Assembly (NCBI RefSeq): GCF_009856625.1
Contig: NZ_CP047241.1
Coordinates: forward strand, 2,542,001 to 2,606,000
Direction of reading: 5' to 3'
DNA: 64,000 bases
DNA from: Aquitalea denitrificans
GTDB lineage: Bacteria > Pseudomonadota > Gammaproteobacteria > Burkholderiales > Chromobacteriaceae
The notes below the pieces were generated by a model. That model was not told the origin of the DNA. It did no database searches and was given only the letters and a program-made list of their open reading frames with translations. The position numbers and the translations under genes were made by a program. Below are positions 1-9,203 of the stretch, piece by piece. Within the stretch, counting starts at the first letter, position 1; every line of letters starts with the position of its first letter.

Positions 1-2403
1 CTGCTCCTCATCAAGCGGTGTCATGGCCAGCAGCTCAAGCATGCCCAGCACGCCATTCATCGGCGTGCGGATTTCATGGCTCATGGTAGCCAGAAAGGCG
101 CTCTTGGCCTTATTGGCCGAGTTGGCCTGATCACGGGCTTCCAGCAATTCACGCTCGGCTTGTTTTCGCTCGGAAATATCGATACATGCCAGAATCGCCC
201 CCAGCTGGGGTTGATCGGCAAATAAAGTCATCCCTTCAAACAAAACCCATATCGACGCGCCCGTGTTCGTCTTGCACTCAATCTCACAGCCGACCTTGGT
301 CTGGTTTTGCACCATGGCATTCAGTTGGGAGGTCAGTTCAAACCAGCCCTCGTCAGACAGCACCAGTTCCATCAGATGGCGCCCTGGCAATGGTTCTTTG
401 CCGTTATGGAAGATTGCCTCAGCCATCGGGTTGGCACGAATAATCTGCATGCTGGCATTCAGTCGCAACAACCCCACCGGCGAAGCAGAATATATTGCCT
501 CTTCCTCCTGCAATACGGCTCGCAACTGCGCTTCCGAATTAAGGCGGCGATCTTCCTCGTCATAGAAACCCAGAATACTGGCACAGGAACTAACCAGGGG
601 ATGGATATCCTTATTGACCAGTTGCGGGTCGGTACCGCGCAAACAGATGAGGGCGTGAATCTGCTCATCCTGCTCTACCGGCAAACTGATCCACGCAGGC
701 TCGTTAGCCAAGACTGACATCAGATAGCTGACAGGATCCAGCTCCTTTCTGATGTTGTCGAGTGATGGAAAATTTTCCGGCCATTGCCCTGCCTGTAAAT
801 TGATATTGAGAGATCCATTACTGTTATTGAGCAGCGCCAGCAAGAAACCGTCCGCGGCTAGCGCAAAACGCTTGAATTCGTCCAGCAGACGGCACATGAC
901 CTGCTCGCGCGGCCAGCGACACAACATCAGGTTTTCCACATGGGAGATAGCAGACAGCATGTCCAGGTTGCGTTCCAGCGAGCGCTCGGCCAGCCTGCGC
1001 TCGTGCTCATCCCTGACAATCAGCAAATACAGCGTATGGGCCGCTCTGTCCTGAAATCGTGTCAGGGTCAGTCCGGCAAAAAAACAGCGCCCGCCACTCT
1101 CCATGCCCAAACCCTGCAAATTGATCCCCACCTCCCCCTCGGCAAGCTGCATGACCTGGTCCAGGTCACCCTCCATGCGCAGCAGTTGTGCAATCGGCAA
1201 GCCGACAAGCCCCCCTTCCGCGTAGGCAAACATGCGCTCGGCACCAGCCGCTGCATGCTGGATCACCCCTTGGTCGGTAATGGTCATGATGGCATCGTCG
1301 GTAGCATCCAGCATGCGCTGCTGCTGATTGAGCGGCTGCAGCACCTTGCGCACCATGAAGTACAACAGGGCCACGCCTAGCGCCAGCAAAAAAATGCCCA
1401 GCAGGCTATCGCGCAGTAACAGACGGCGATAGTGCTGTCGGTTCTGCTGAATATGCACTTCAGTCATGTCCATCAAGAGCATGAATGTGTCGCGTGCAGT
1501 ATTCTGAGTTTGCGCCAACTGCCTTTGCAGCTGCTTGATTGCCAAGGGGTTATTGCCATGCTCCCGTAGAATCTGGGTTTGCTGCTTGGTCTGAATGTTC
1601 AGCTGCAACGCCAGCGCGGAAAACTGTTGCAGGCGCTGCGTAAGACGCGGGTCATTGATATAACGGGCATCTGCTCGCAGCTTTTCCAGCAATACGCCGG
1701 ACAGCTCCAGTCGGGCGCGCAGATCGTCTTCCTCGGTTTCGCTCAGCATGGCATTGAGTTCCGCCCGCAGCACCAGCCCCATCGCAGCAGCGCGCAGGCT
1801 ACGTGCCACCAACCAACCATCTTGCTTGATCGTATCCAGCTGATTGATGTCTGCGTTACCGCTGAGGTCGATACGGTTGCCGATTTCCACCATCATGGTG
1901 CTCAGCGTGCTCTGAACATTGCGTATCGCCAGCTCCAGCGCGTAGCTCAGTGTCTCGTCGCGAACGAAGGACTTGTTCAGCCGGGTATTCACTTCCTTAC
2001 GCAACCGTTCGAAATTCTGCAATTGCCCTGAAAATTGCACACCATAATGGCGGTCATCCGGCAGTCTCTGGAATGACTGCAAAACTTGCCCGGTCCAGAA
2101 ATCCGCTCCCTGCTGCAAACGCAACAAGGTGGTGCGTTCCGCATCATCAGGTGCCATGCTGCGGTTCAGCATGAGGCGAGCCTGAATGGACTCACGCCGC
2201 AACAGGTCGGCAGTCATGAATAATTGCCTGCTGACATTGTTCAACTGCATCACCTGCTCGGCCTGTTGATAATTAGCCCAGGAGGCGGCCAGCAACTCGG
2301 CAATCCACGCTAATTGGATTCCGCCCAGCATGATGACAATCAATACAACGGCCCGACTGATAGACAAAGTCTGCAGTGCTTTGCTGCTTATTTTTTTGCG
2401 CAT
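1..2403 (-). CDS. Hybrid-type sensor histidine kinase, N-terminal 801 residues, cut by the window edge
   Basis: The frame opens at the ATG complementary to 2401-2403 and stays open to base 1, so the ATPase core and any receiver domains lie outside. Visible order: a membrane segment at about residues 12-32, a long helical extracytoplasmic sensor region (about 35-320), a second membrane segment at about 326-350, a PAS-like stretch at about 365-470, a GAF-like region, a second PAS-like stretch at about 628-750, a coiled linker, and the HisKA H-box MSHEIRTPMN with the phospho-accepting His at residue 776. This is the architecture of BarA/EvgS-like two-component kinases. The ligand cannot be told from the sequence, and no partner regulator is in the window. 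Confidence 0.9.
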   Translation of the reverse strand, partial: MRKKISSKALQTLSISRAVVLIVIMLGGIQLAWIAELLAASWANYQQAEQVMQLNNVSRQLFMTADLLRRESIQARLMLNRSMAPDDAERTTLLRLQQGADFWTGQVLQSFQRLPDDRHYGVQFSGQLQNFERLRKEVNTRLNKSFVRDETLSYALELAIRNVQSTLSTMMVEIGNRIDLSGNADINQLDTIKQDGWLVARSLRAAAMGLVLRAELNAMLSETEEDDLRARLELSGVLLEKLRADARYINDPRLTQRLQQFSALALQLNIQTKQQTQILREHGNNPLAIKQLQRQLAQTQNTARDTFMLLMDMTEVHIQQNRQHYRRLLLRDSLLGIFLLALGVALLYFMVRKVLQPLNQQQRMLDATDDAIMTITDQGVIQHAAAGAERMFAYAEGGLVGLPIAQLLRMEGDLDQVMQLAEGEVGINLQGLGMESGGRCFFAGLTLTRFQDRAAHTLYLLIVRDEHERRLAERSLERNLDMLSAISHVENLMLCRWPREQVMCRLLDEFKRFALAADGFLLALLNNSNGSLNINLQAGQWPENFPSLDNIRKELDPVSYLMSVLANEPAWISLPVEQDEQIHALICLRGTDPQLVNKDIHPLVSSCASILGFYDEEDRRLNSEAQLRAVLQEEEAIYSASPVGLLRLNASMQIIRANPMAEAIFHNGKEPLPGRHLMELVLSDEGWFELTSQLNAMVQNQTKVGCEIECKTNTGASIWVLFEGMTLFADQPQLGAILACIDISERKQAERELLEARDQANSANKAKSAFLATMSHEIRTPMNGVLGMLELLAMTPLDEEQ

Positions 2404-2955
2404 GATCTACTTTCAGTAGTCATCTGGACAATTGAACTTACCTTTCCCACACCGCCGGTGTTTTGCCTGCACATGATTTCCAGGCAATCGACAATGCTTA
2501 ACCTTAATAAGGTATAGCCATTCCTGAAGAATAATGACGTTTAAATCTAGCGCCCCCAGGCCTCGTGTTTACCCGGCCCTGACATCTCACCAGCCAGGTT
2601 GCAGGAGCCCAATTGCCGCAAAGGGTCAACTCTGTTGGAAAGCTGTTTCAGCCAACCAGAACAAGCTGATTTAATAGACTTTTGCCTGCCTTTTGATCAA
2701 AACACAGCTTTTTTTAAGGCGAATCAGAGCAGGGGTAGATCGTCCGGCCGCTAAGGCCGAACTACCGCCAGCCTGGATGAGAATGTAATCAAGATTTTTT
2801 CAGCCACCTATCACTCCCGTTGGGTTTTCTGCTGCAAGCCATGGTGGCTGGTGACATGTCCAGCAGCGAGTTCACCCTGGCTCAAAAAGTGACAACTGCG
2901 CTCCAGACAAACAAATACTGGTACATCACCTTGATGCTGAATATCGGTTTGATCC
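2404..2955. other. Gene-free stretch upstream of the sensor kinase
   Basis: No convincing gene is seen in about 550 bases. It holds the kinase promoter region and AT-rich tracts. A short frame starts at about 2840 (MVAGDMSSSEF) and stops near 2983; I do not recognise it. With the GTPase fragment that follows, it looks like the debris of a lost mobile element. Confidence 0.4.
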
Positions 2956-3171
2956 TACCCGCAGGAATACACCCTGGCGTATAAAAATGGGAAAGGCATT
3001 GCCCTGATTGACGTACCGGGCGCTGGTGAAATTATCGGCAGGGATCAGGAATACACCGAGCGGTATCAGCGGCTACTCCCGAAACTGGATCTGATCCTGT
3101 GGGTGGTCAAAGCCGATGACCGGACACTGGCCATTGATCAGCAGGTGTTCAACAATGAAAACCACGGCTAT
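2956..3171 (+). pseudogene. Fragment of a YfjP/YeeP-like GTPase
   Basis: Translation from 2956 gives a stretch with the G3-type motif ALIDVPGAGE (DxPG), then RDQEYTERYQRLLPKLDLIL and WVVKADDR. This matches the middle of the YfjP/YeeP/YkfA 50S-ribosome-binding GTPase family, known from E. coli prophage-like islands and usually near 290 residues. The N-terminal P-loop half and the C-terminal half are missing, there is no start codon, and a stop lies just upstream in frame. Homology fades at about 3150, shortly before the stop of the convergent ampR gene. Confidence 0.7.
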
Positions 3172-3192
3172 ACACATAATTTCGCCTCCCGG

Positions 3193-4068
3193 CTAGCCGG
3201 ATGGGCAGGCGGCCTCATGCAAAAGCCAGTCGTGGAACATCTGCATGGCCGGCGACAAGCTGCGTGATTTCAACCAAGTAAGCCAGTAGCTGCCGGTGCG
3301 TACTTCCAATTCAAAAGGTTGCTCCAGCACACCCGACTGCAGCTCACGCTGGAACATCCGTGCTGGAGCCAGCGCGATACCTGCCCCTTGCATCGCTGCT
3401 TCAACCATCAAGCGCGAGGAGTCGAAGATCGGGCCACTGATGGTCCATGGTTCCAATCGTGCTACTTCGAACCATTGCATCCATTCTTCGGTACGGTAGG
3501 AGCGCAGTAAGGTTTCTCTGGTCAAATCGGCCGGCACGGCAAGCCGCCTGGCAATCTCCGGGGAGCAGAGCACCGAGAGCGGAGCATCGAACAACAAAGC
3601 ATTCTCGGTGCTTGGCCAACCTCCTTCACCGAAGCGAATTGCAAAATCCAGCCCTTCGGTGGCATGGTCGACCAGATTGTTATTGGTGAGCAGCCGCAGA
3701 TCCACAAAGGGATGAGCATCGCGAAATAGTTTTAGCCTAGGCATCAGCCAGCCAACGGCGAAGGTGCCGACCACGCCTATGGTCAGCACCTCGCTCATAT
3801 GACCACCTTCACATTGCTTGAGTACCGCTTCGATACGGTTGAACGCATCGCTCAGCACCGGCAGGATCGCCCTGGCTTCGTCCGTCAGTCCCAAGCCGCG
3901 CGGCAGGCGCTTGAATAGCGGGGTACCAAGCCAGTCTTCCAGCATTCGCACCTGCTGGCTGACCGCCGCTTGGGTAACCTTCAATTCCAGCCCGGCTCGG
4001 GTGAAGCTCAGGTGCCGGGCCGAGGCCTCGAACGCCCGGAGAGCATTTAACGGTAAATGTGGGCGCAT
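3193..4068 (-). CDS. ampR: LysR-type regulator AmpR
   Basis: A 291-residue LysR family protein. Residues about 5-65 form the winged helix-turn-helix (NALRAFEASARHLSFTRAGL, then QAAVSQQVRMLE), and the rest is the periplasmic-binding-like effector domain with the family segment FAIRFGEGGWP. Both length and sequence fit AmpR, which controls chromosomal class C beta-lactamase in response to cell-wall muropeptides. The gene is divergent from ampC (start 4223), the classical ampR-ampC layout, and the shared 154-bp region carries an A/T-rich inverted repeat. The distal part of the effector domain appears intact. Confidence is high for the family and good for AmpR because of the neighbour. Confidence 0.88.
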   Translation of the reverse strand: MRPHLPLNALRAFEASARHLSFTRAGLELKVTQAAVSQQVRMLEDWLGTPLFKRLPRGLGLTDEARAILPVLSDAFNRIEAVLKQCEGGHMSEVLTIGVVGTFAVGWLMPRLKLFRDAHPFVDLRLLTNNNLVDHATEGLDFAIRFGEGGWPSTENALLFDAPLSVLCSPEIARRLAVPADLTRETLLRSYRTEEWMQWFEVARLEPWTISGPIFDSSRLMVEAAMQGAGIALAPARMFQRELQSGVLEQPFELEVRTGSYWLTWLKSRSLSPAMQMFHDWLLHEAACPSG

Positions 4069-4075
4069 TGGGCTT

Positions 4076-4115
4076 ATGTATAAGAATTTCTATTGTCTAA
4101 TACAAATTTTCCTCG
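4076..4115. promoter_or_regulatory. Candidate AmpR site between ampR and ampC
   Basis: An A/T-rich tract close to the ampR start contains the inverted repeat TTGT-ctaat-ACAA (4093-4105), which fits the T-N11-A shape of LysR-type boxes. It lies 8-25 bp upstream of the ampR ATG, so it may serve autorepression and ampC activation. It is assigned by position only. Confidence 0.4.
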
Positions 4116-4222
4116 CTTGTGGTTGATACGGCAAGACATGAAAATCCTTGGCGCAATCAATACATAAACAAGGCTAATGAGTCGGGGTGGCCTCCCACAA
4201 ACAAGACGCAAGGAATAAAGTC

Positions 4223-5401
4223 ATGAAATCCAACATCAGGCGCTTCGCCGCAGTGGTCTGTGCAGTGTTCTGTGCGAGCGCCACCGTCAGTCAGGCGTCC
4301 GATATGCCACAAGATAGAATCAAAGGTTTAGTGGACAAAGCGATCCACACCTTGATGGCCAAAGACGGCATTCCCGGCATGACCGTTGGGGTCACAGTCA
4401 CGGGGAAGACCTACGTATACAACTATGGCGTGGCATCGCTGGAAACGCGCCAGCCAGTCACGCACGACACATTGTTCGAGATTGGCTCAGTGAGCAAGAC
4501 GTTCACCGCCACGCTGGCCTCTTATGCACAAGTGAGGGGCTACCTCTCACTGCAGGACAAAACTGGCAAGTATTTGCCGTCGCTAAGGGGGCATCCATTC
4601 GGTGAAGTAAGCCTGCTCAATTTGGGGACGCACACGCCTGGCGGCTTGCCATTACAGGTGCCGGACAACATTCATAATGACGTGCAATTACTGAATTATT
4701 TCAAGGCGTGGCAACCGACTTATACCCCTGGCACCTACCGTACCTATGCCAACCCCGGCATCGGCACGCTCGGTTGGATCACGGCAAAAAGCATGAAGCA
4801 GGATTTTACTGCGCTGATCGAGCAGAAGCTGTTTCCGGCACTGGGGATGAACAACAGTTATATCAATGTTCTGGCTGCCAAAATGGCTGATTATGCGCAA
4901 GGCTATAGCAAGACCGGTGTGCCGATCCGCATGAGGGATGGGGTGTTGTCGGCCGAAGCTTACGGTGTCAAGAGCACGGCAGCGGATCTGCTGCGCTTCG
5001 TAAATGCCAATATGCATGCGATCTCACTGGACGAAAAGCTTCAGCGTGCGATTGACGAGACGCATACTGCTTACTTCCGGGTCGGGCCAATGACTCAGGA
5101 CCTGATCTGGGAACAGTATCCGTATCCCGTCGCTTTACCTACGCTGCTAGAAGGAAACGGGTCGCGCATGGTAGAAGCAATACCGGCGACCGAGATCAAG
5201 CCACCTCTGGCACCGCGTGCAGATGTCTGGATTAACAAGACAGGTTCGACTAACGGTTTTGGCACGTACGTAGCGTTTATACCCGCCAAGCGCGTGGGTA
5301 TTGTGATGCTGGCCAACAAGAACACCCCGCTGGCTGAACGGGTGAATGTGGCGTACCAAATCATGTCGCAACTTGCCACCGGGGGCAGCGCACGCCCTTG
5401 A
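4223..5401 (+). CDS. ampC: Class C beta-lactamase AmpC
   Basis: A 392-residue serine beta-lactamase exported to the periplasm. I chose the ATG at 4223 because AGGAA lies 7 bases upstream and the protein then begins with a proper signal peptide (cleavage expected after SQA, residue 24). An upstream ATG at 4187 would add 12 residues in front of the signal. Active-site motifs are all present: SVSK with the nucleophilic Ser89 and Lys92, Y175-A-N177 and K339-T-G341. The tyrosine motif is YAN instead of the commoner YSN; YAN is known in CMY-1/MOX/FOX-type and Aeromonas enzymes. GGLPLQVPD is another class C signature. Expression is probably AmpR-dependent. Confidence 0.95.
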   Translation: MKSNIRRFAAVVCAVFCASATVSQASDMPQDRIKGLVDKAIHTLMAKDGIPGMTVGVTVTGKTYVYNYGVASLETRQPVTHDTLFEIGSVSKTFTATLASYAQVRGYLSLQDKTGKYLPSLRGHPFGEVSLLNLGTHTPGGLPLQVPDNIHNDVQLLNYFKAWQPTYTPGTYRTYANPGIGTLGWITAKSMKQDFTALIEQKLFPALGMNNSYINVLAAKMADYAQGYSKTGVPIRMRDGVLSAEAYGVKSTAADLLRFVNANMHAISLDEKLQRAIDETHTAYFRVGPMTQDLIWEQYPYPVALPTLLEGNGSRMVEAIPATEIKPPLAPRADVWINKTGSTNGFGTYVAFIPAKRVGIVMLANKNTPLAERVNVAYQIMSQLATGGSARP

Positions 5402-5750
5402 GAGAGAAAGGCGGTGGTACCAGAGGTCTCAGCTACTGGGCAGTCCATTTGATCCACGCACGGCTACCACTGTCAAACAGGCCGATAAACAGTACCCTGC
5501 CGGCCAACCCACATGGTATCCAGTAGCGGTTGCGATCAAGTGTACCTGGCAGATGCGATTGGCCTTGCCAACGTTTCCACCGGCGAGCTTTTGAAACAGC
5601 ACAGCCTCAATCGTCCGACGTGTGGCTTGCAGCGGCGCTGGCCCAGGTTCGAGTTACCGTCTGCTTAGGCCAAACTGCCGAAGCGGATATCTGAGAAAAG
5701 CCTCTCAAATCGAAGCGTTATACTGCTCAATCGCCGACCGGTTACTAGCG
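5402..5750. other. Gene-free stretch between ampC and a LysR gene
   Basis: Nothing recognisable in about 350 bases. No intrinsic terminator, repeat copy or credible coding frame was found. Base composition is slightly less GC-rich than the flanking genes. Confidence 0.4.
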
Positions 5751-6677
5751 CTAAGCTGATAGTCGTTTGGACTGGCAATATTTTTTGAACTGTCCCCGGA
5801 CCAGTTCGATTAACTTCACCACTGCTGGATTGGGTTTATACCCGGATCGAGTGATAAGACCAATTGTTCTCGATATTTGTGGATCTTCCAGCGTGATGCC
5901 GACCAGTTTATGCATATAAGCTGGTGTCAAAGAGAGTTCGGGTACGATCATCACGCCAAGACCGGCCATGGCCATTCCGTAGGCTCCGTGCAAGTGACCG
6001 GCTTCATAGTGGACTCGGGGCCGCTCGGGCAGGCTGGCCAGATGATGATCCAGCAGCAGGCGGTTGCCGCTGCGCTGAGACACGCCAATCAGCCGCTCGC
6101 CCACTAAATCTCTCCATTCAAGTGTGGTACGCCCCCCTAACGGGTGACCCTGCTGCATCACGGCGACATAGCGCTCGGTCAGCAATGGCTCAAAGTCGAT
6201 ATTGGGGTCCTCGGCACCAATGAAGTTGATGCCGAAGTCGGCATGCCCTGCCAATACCTGCTCCAGCACCTCTTGTGCGCCCTCATCAAATACCCGCAGG
6301 CACAGCGCCGGGTAGCTGGCAGCCAGCTCGGCCAGCGCAGCGGGTAACAGGTGCTGCGCCACCGACGGAATGCTGGCAATCGACACCAAGCCGCTGCGCC
6401 GTTCTGCCCGCTCACCCAGGCCGCGCATGGCCTGTTCCAGTTCGTCCACCACATTCTGCGCATGCAACAGAAAATGCGCGCCCTCCTCGGTCAGCCGCAC
6501 GCTGCGCGTGGTGCGCTCCAGCAAGCGTACCTGCAGGGACTGCTCCAGTTTTTCGATGCGTCGGCTCAAGGCGGGCTGCGACAGGTACAAGGCCTCGGCT
6601 GCGGCCTTGAAACTGGACTTCTCCGCCACCGCCAGAAATGCCTGCAATTCATTGAGTTCCAGATTGATGCGCGCCAT
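5751..6677 (-). CDS. LysR-type regulator of the aconitate isomerase locus
   Basis: A 308-residue LysR family regulator: helix-turn-helix in the first 60 residues (NELQAFLAVAEKSSFKAAAE, LSQPALSRRIEKLEQ), effector domain after about residue 90. It is divergent from the aconitate isomerase-like gene at 6768 across 90 bp that hold a T-N11-A box. It is therefore the likely activator of that gene and of the symporter behind it, with trans-aconitate or a related tricarboxylate as inducer. The role comes from position; the protein itself is a generic LysR member. Confidence 0.85.
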   Translation of the reverse strand: MARINLELNELQAFLAVAEKSSFKAAAEALYLSQPALSRRIEKLEQSLQVRLLERTTRSVRLTEEGAHFLLHAQNVVDELEQAMRGLGERAERRSGLVSIASIPSVAQHLLPAALAELAASYPALCLRVFDEGAQEVLEQVLAGHADFGINFIGAEDPNIDFEPLLTERYVAVMQQGHPLGGRTTLEWRDLVGERLIGVSQRSGNRLLLDHHLASLPERPRVHYEAGHLHGAYGMAMAGLGVMIVPELSLTPAYMHKLVGITLEDPQISRTIGLITRSGYKPNPAVVKLIELVRGQFKKYCQSKRLSA

Positions 6678-6714
6678 CGATTAATCCATGAAATAAAAGC
6701 AATTAAACATTTAT

Positions 6715-6727
6715 TGCATCTTGTGCA
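6715..6727. promoter_or_regulatory. Candidate LysR box in front of the aconitate isomerase gene
   Basis: TGCA-tcttg-TGCA is an inverted repeat fitting T-N11-A, in the middle of the 90-bp divergent region and about 40 bp upstream of the isomerase start. It is the most symmetric element in that region. Confidence 0.4.
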
Positions 6728-6767
6728 TTATTTCAGCACAACACATACACAACAAGAGGAGATCTTC

Positions 6768-7556
6768 ATGGCAATGAAATGGAAGCCAGGCTGCGGCCTG
6801 GCCGCGCTGCTGCTGGCGTTTTCCTGCACCCAGGCAATGGCAGACCAACTGACTGTGGTCAGTTCCGGCGGTTTTGCCGCGGCATTGAAGCTGCTGGCAC
6901 CCCGATTCGAACAGGAAACCGGCCATCAGCTGAAACTGGAATGGGGCCCGTCCATGGGCGACACCCCGCAGGCCATTCCGCAGCGCCTGGCGCGCGGTGA
7001 AAAAATCGACGTGCTGGTGATGGTGGGCAGCGCACTGGACCAGTTGCAAGCCCAAGGCCGGGTGGTAGCGGACAGCAATACACCGCTGGCTGCATCGCGC
7101 ATTGCGCTGGCGGTGAAGCACGGCAGCCCGCAGCCGGACATCAGCACGCTGGCCGCATTGAAACAGACCCTGCTCAACAGCCATTCCATTGCTTACTCGG
7201 ACAGCGCCAGCGGGGTGTTTTTGTCCACCGTGCTGTTTTCCCGCCTGGGCGTGGCCGAGCAGATCAAGGACCGCAGCCGCATGATTCCGGCCGAACCGGT
7301 GGGCAAGGTGGTGGCACGCGGTGAAGCCGAACTTGGCTTCCAGCAACTGAGCGAGCTGATCCCGATTGCCGGCATCGACATTGTCGGCCTGCTGCCGGAA
7401 CAGGCACAGCAAGTCACCACCTTTTCCGCTGGCATCAGCCGTGACAGCGGACACCCTGCAGCGGCACGCCAGTTGCTGCGCTTTCTTGCTTCGCCGCAGG
7501 TTGCGGCAAGCATTCGCCAGACCGGGATGACACCGGTCAGCACCTCCGCTCAATGA
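6768..7556 (+). CDS. ais: Periplasmic ModA-like protein, probable aconitate isomerase
   Basis: A 262-residue exported protein with the type II periplasmic-binding fold of molybdate-binding ModA. The start at 6768 has an AAGAGGAGAT ribosome site 5-6 bases upstream and gives a clean signal peptide (cleavage after TQAMA, residue 25). The family contains the characterised aconitate isomerase of Pseudomonas, which converts trans-aconitate to cis-aconitate in the periplasm and, as I remember it, is also about 262 residues with a short signal peptide. No modB or modC gene follows. Instead an MHS-type tricarboxylate symporter starts 13 bp downstream and tcuABC lies nearby. That context favours the isomerase over a molybdate-binding role. 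Confidence 0.72.
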   Translation: MAMKWKPGCGLAALLLAFSCTQAMADQLTVVSSGGFAAALKLLAPRFEQETGHQLKLEWGPSMGDTPQAIPQRLARGEKIDVLVMVGSALDQLQAQGRVVADSNTPLAASRIALAVKHGSPQPDISTLAALKQTLLNSHSIAYSDSASGVFLSTVLFSRLGVAEQIKDRSRMIPAEPVGKVVARGEAELGFQQLSELIPIAGIDIVGLLPEQAQQVTTFSAGISRDSGHPAAARQLLRFLASPQVAASIRQTGMTPVSTSAQ

Positions 7557-7569
7557 CAAGGACGACGAC

Positions 7570-8868
7570 ATGACCACTGCCAGCCCACGCCAGTCAAACC
7601 TTTCCATGGTGTTACGTGTTACCAGCGGTAACTTCCTGGAAATGTTCGACTTTTTCCTGTACGGCTTTTACGCCACCTATATTGCCAAAACCTTTTTCCC
7701 CAGCGGTAACCTGTATGCTTCGCTGATTCTCGCCTTTGCCACTTTTGGTGCCGGTTTTCTGGCGCGTCCCATCGGTGCCATCGTGCTGGGCAGCTATATC
7801 GACCGCATCGGCCGCCGCAAGGGCCTGATTGTCACCCTGGCCATCATGGCCTGCGGCACGGCCCTGATCGCCTTTGTGCCCGGCTATGCCAGCATCGGCC
7901 TGGCAGCACCCGTACTGGTACTGCTGGGCCGCCTGCTGCAAGGCTTCTCTGCCGGGGTGGAACTGGGCGGCGTGTCGGTGTATCTGGCTGAAATGGCCAC
8001 ACCGGGCCGCAAGGGCTTCTTTGTCAGCTGGCAGTCGGCCAGCCAGCAAGTGGCCATCATGTTTGCCGCCGTGCTGGGCTACCTGCTGCATCAGGCCTTC
8101 AACAATCAGCAGATCGACCAGTGGGCATGGCGCATTCCGTTTTTCATCGGTTGCATGATCATTCCCTTCATCTTTGCCATTCGTCGTTCGCTGCAGGAAA
8201 CCGATGCTTTTCTGGCGCACAAGAACCACCCCAGTTTTGCCGACATCCTGCGCTCCATTGCGCAGAACTGGCAGCTGATCACCGGCGGCATGCTGCTGGT
8301 GGTGATGACCACGGTGAGCTTTTACCTGATCACCGTCTACACGCCGACTTTTGGCAAGAGCGTGCTCAAGCTCAGTGAAAACGACAGCCTGCTGGTGACC
8401 TTCTTTGTCGGCCTGTCCAACTTCATCTGGCTGCCCATCATGGGCGCGCTGTCCGACCGCATTGGCCGCTGGCCGCTGATGCTGGGTTTCAGCCTGCTGG
8501 CCATGCTCACCGCCTACCCGGCGCTGGCCTGGATGGTGGCCTCTCCCAGCTTTGGCCACATGCTGGTGGTGGAGCTGTGGCTGTCCTTCCTGTATGCCAG
8601 CTATAACGGTGCCACCGTGGTGGCCCTGACCGAGCTGATGCCCAGTCACGTGCGAACCGTGGGCTTTTCGCTGGCCTACAGCCTGGCCACGGCAATTTTC
8701 GGCGGTTTCACCCCGCTGGTATCCACCGCGCTGATTGATGCCAGCGGCGACAAGGCCGCCCCGGGCTACTGGATGATGCTGGCCGCAGCCTGTGGCCTGG
8801 CCGCCACCCTGATGCTGTACCGCAAGGACATCCGCAGCCGCTTTGTCGGCAAGGCTGCCACTGCCTGA
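7570..8868 (+). CDS. MHS-family tricarboxylate/proton symporter, TcuC paralogue
   Basis: A 432-residue, 12-helix major facilitator protein of the metabolite:H+ symporter family (citrate, tricarballylate and aconitate carriers). It starts 13 bp after the isomerase gene behind AAGGA, so the two form one operon. Typical features are GNFLEMFDFFLYGFYA in helix 1 and the loop motif DRIGRRKG after helix 2. It is closely similar over its whole length to the tcuC product at 12806-14098, so the two arose by duplication. The likely job is uptake of cis-aconitate made in the periplasm, or of trans-aconitate itself. Confidence 0.88.
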   Translation: MTTASPRQSNLSMVLRVTSGNFLEMFDFFLYGFYATYIAKTFFPSGNLYASLILAFATFGAGFLARPIGAIVLGSYIDRIGRRKGLIVTLAIMACGTALIAFVPGYASIGLAAPVLVLLGRLLQGFSAGVELGGVSVYLAEMATPGRKGFFVSWQSASQQVAIMFAAVLGYLLHQAFNNQQIDQWAWRIPFFIGCMIIPFIFAIRRSLQETDAFLAHKNHPSFADILRSIAQNWQLITGGMLLVVMTTVSFYLITVYTPTFGKSVLKLSENDSLLVTFFVGLSNFIWLPIMGALSDRIGRWPLMLGFSLLAMLTAYPALAWMVASPSFGHMLVVELWLSFLYASYNGATVVALTELMPSHVRTVGFSLAYSLATAIFGGFTPLVSTALIDASGDKAAPGYWMMLAAACGLAATLMLYRKDIRSRFVGKAATA

Positions 8869-8902
8869 GCCTTACACTCTCTCCGTGTGCTTTTGCTTGC
8901 CA

Positions 8903-9100
8903 GTCAGCACATGCCTGGCCTCCTCTCGGAGGCTCCAGGCTGCTGACGTGGTGATTTGCTTCGATTTCACCGGACCCGGCAAAGCTGGGCCTTTCGACTC
9001 ACTGATTGATTCCGCAGCCTTCCCGTCTATTCCCTATCCCCCCGCCCTTACCCTGTAAGGGGGCCTCGCTTTCTGTTCAGAAAGCGAGAGCGTATTCGCC
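8903..9100. repeat. Dispersed hairpin-rich repeat, copy 1
   Basis: This is a member of a family found three times in the window. It holds, in order, a long imperfect hairpin (outer arms GTCAGCA/TGCTGAC, inner arms GCCTGG/CCAGGC and CCTCC/GGAGG), a core with CCCGGC-aaa-GCtGGG, the stretch CTATCCCCCCGCCCTTACCC, and a perfect 10-bp hairpin CTCGCTTTCT-gttc-AGAAAGCGAG (9065-9088). The core from about 8936 matches copy 2 base for base with scattered changes. It lies between the symporter gene and tcuR and codes for nothing visible. The last hairpin could act in termination, but no T-run follows it. Confidence 0.85.
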
Positions 9101-9203
9101 AATAATCTGCAAGCTCAACACATAGGCTTTTCACGCCTGCCGCCGATTCGGCAGTAGACTGCGCCTTGCACGATCAAGCCGAACTGCAGCAAGAGGACAA
9201 GCA

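Noticed and set aside
6351..6767. N-terminal extension of the aconitate isomerase frame and a long antisense frame at 6711-7607
   Set aside because: The extension overlaps the divergent LysR gene and its operator, and lacks a ribosome site; the ATG at 6768 has one plus a signal peptide.
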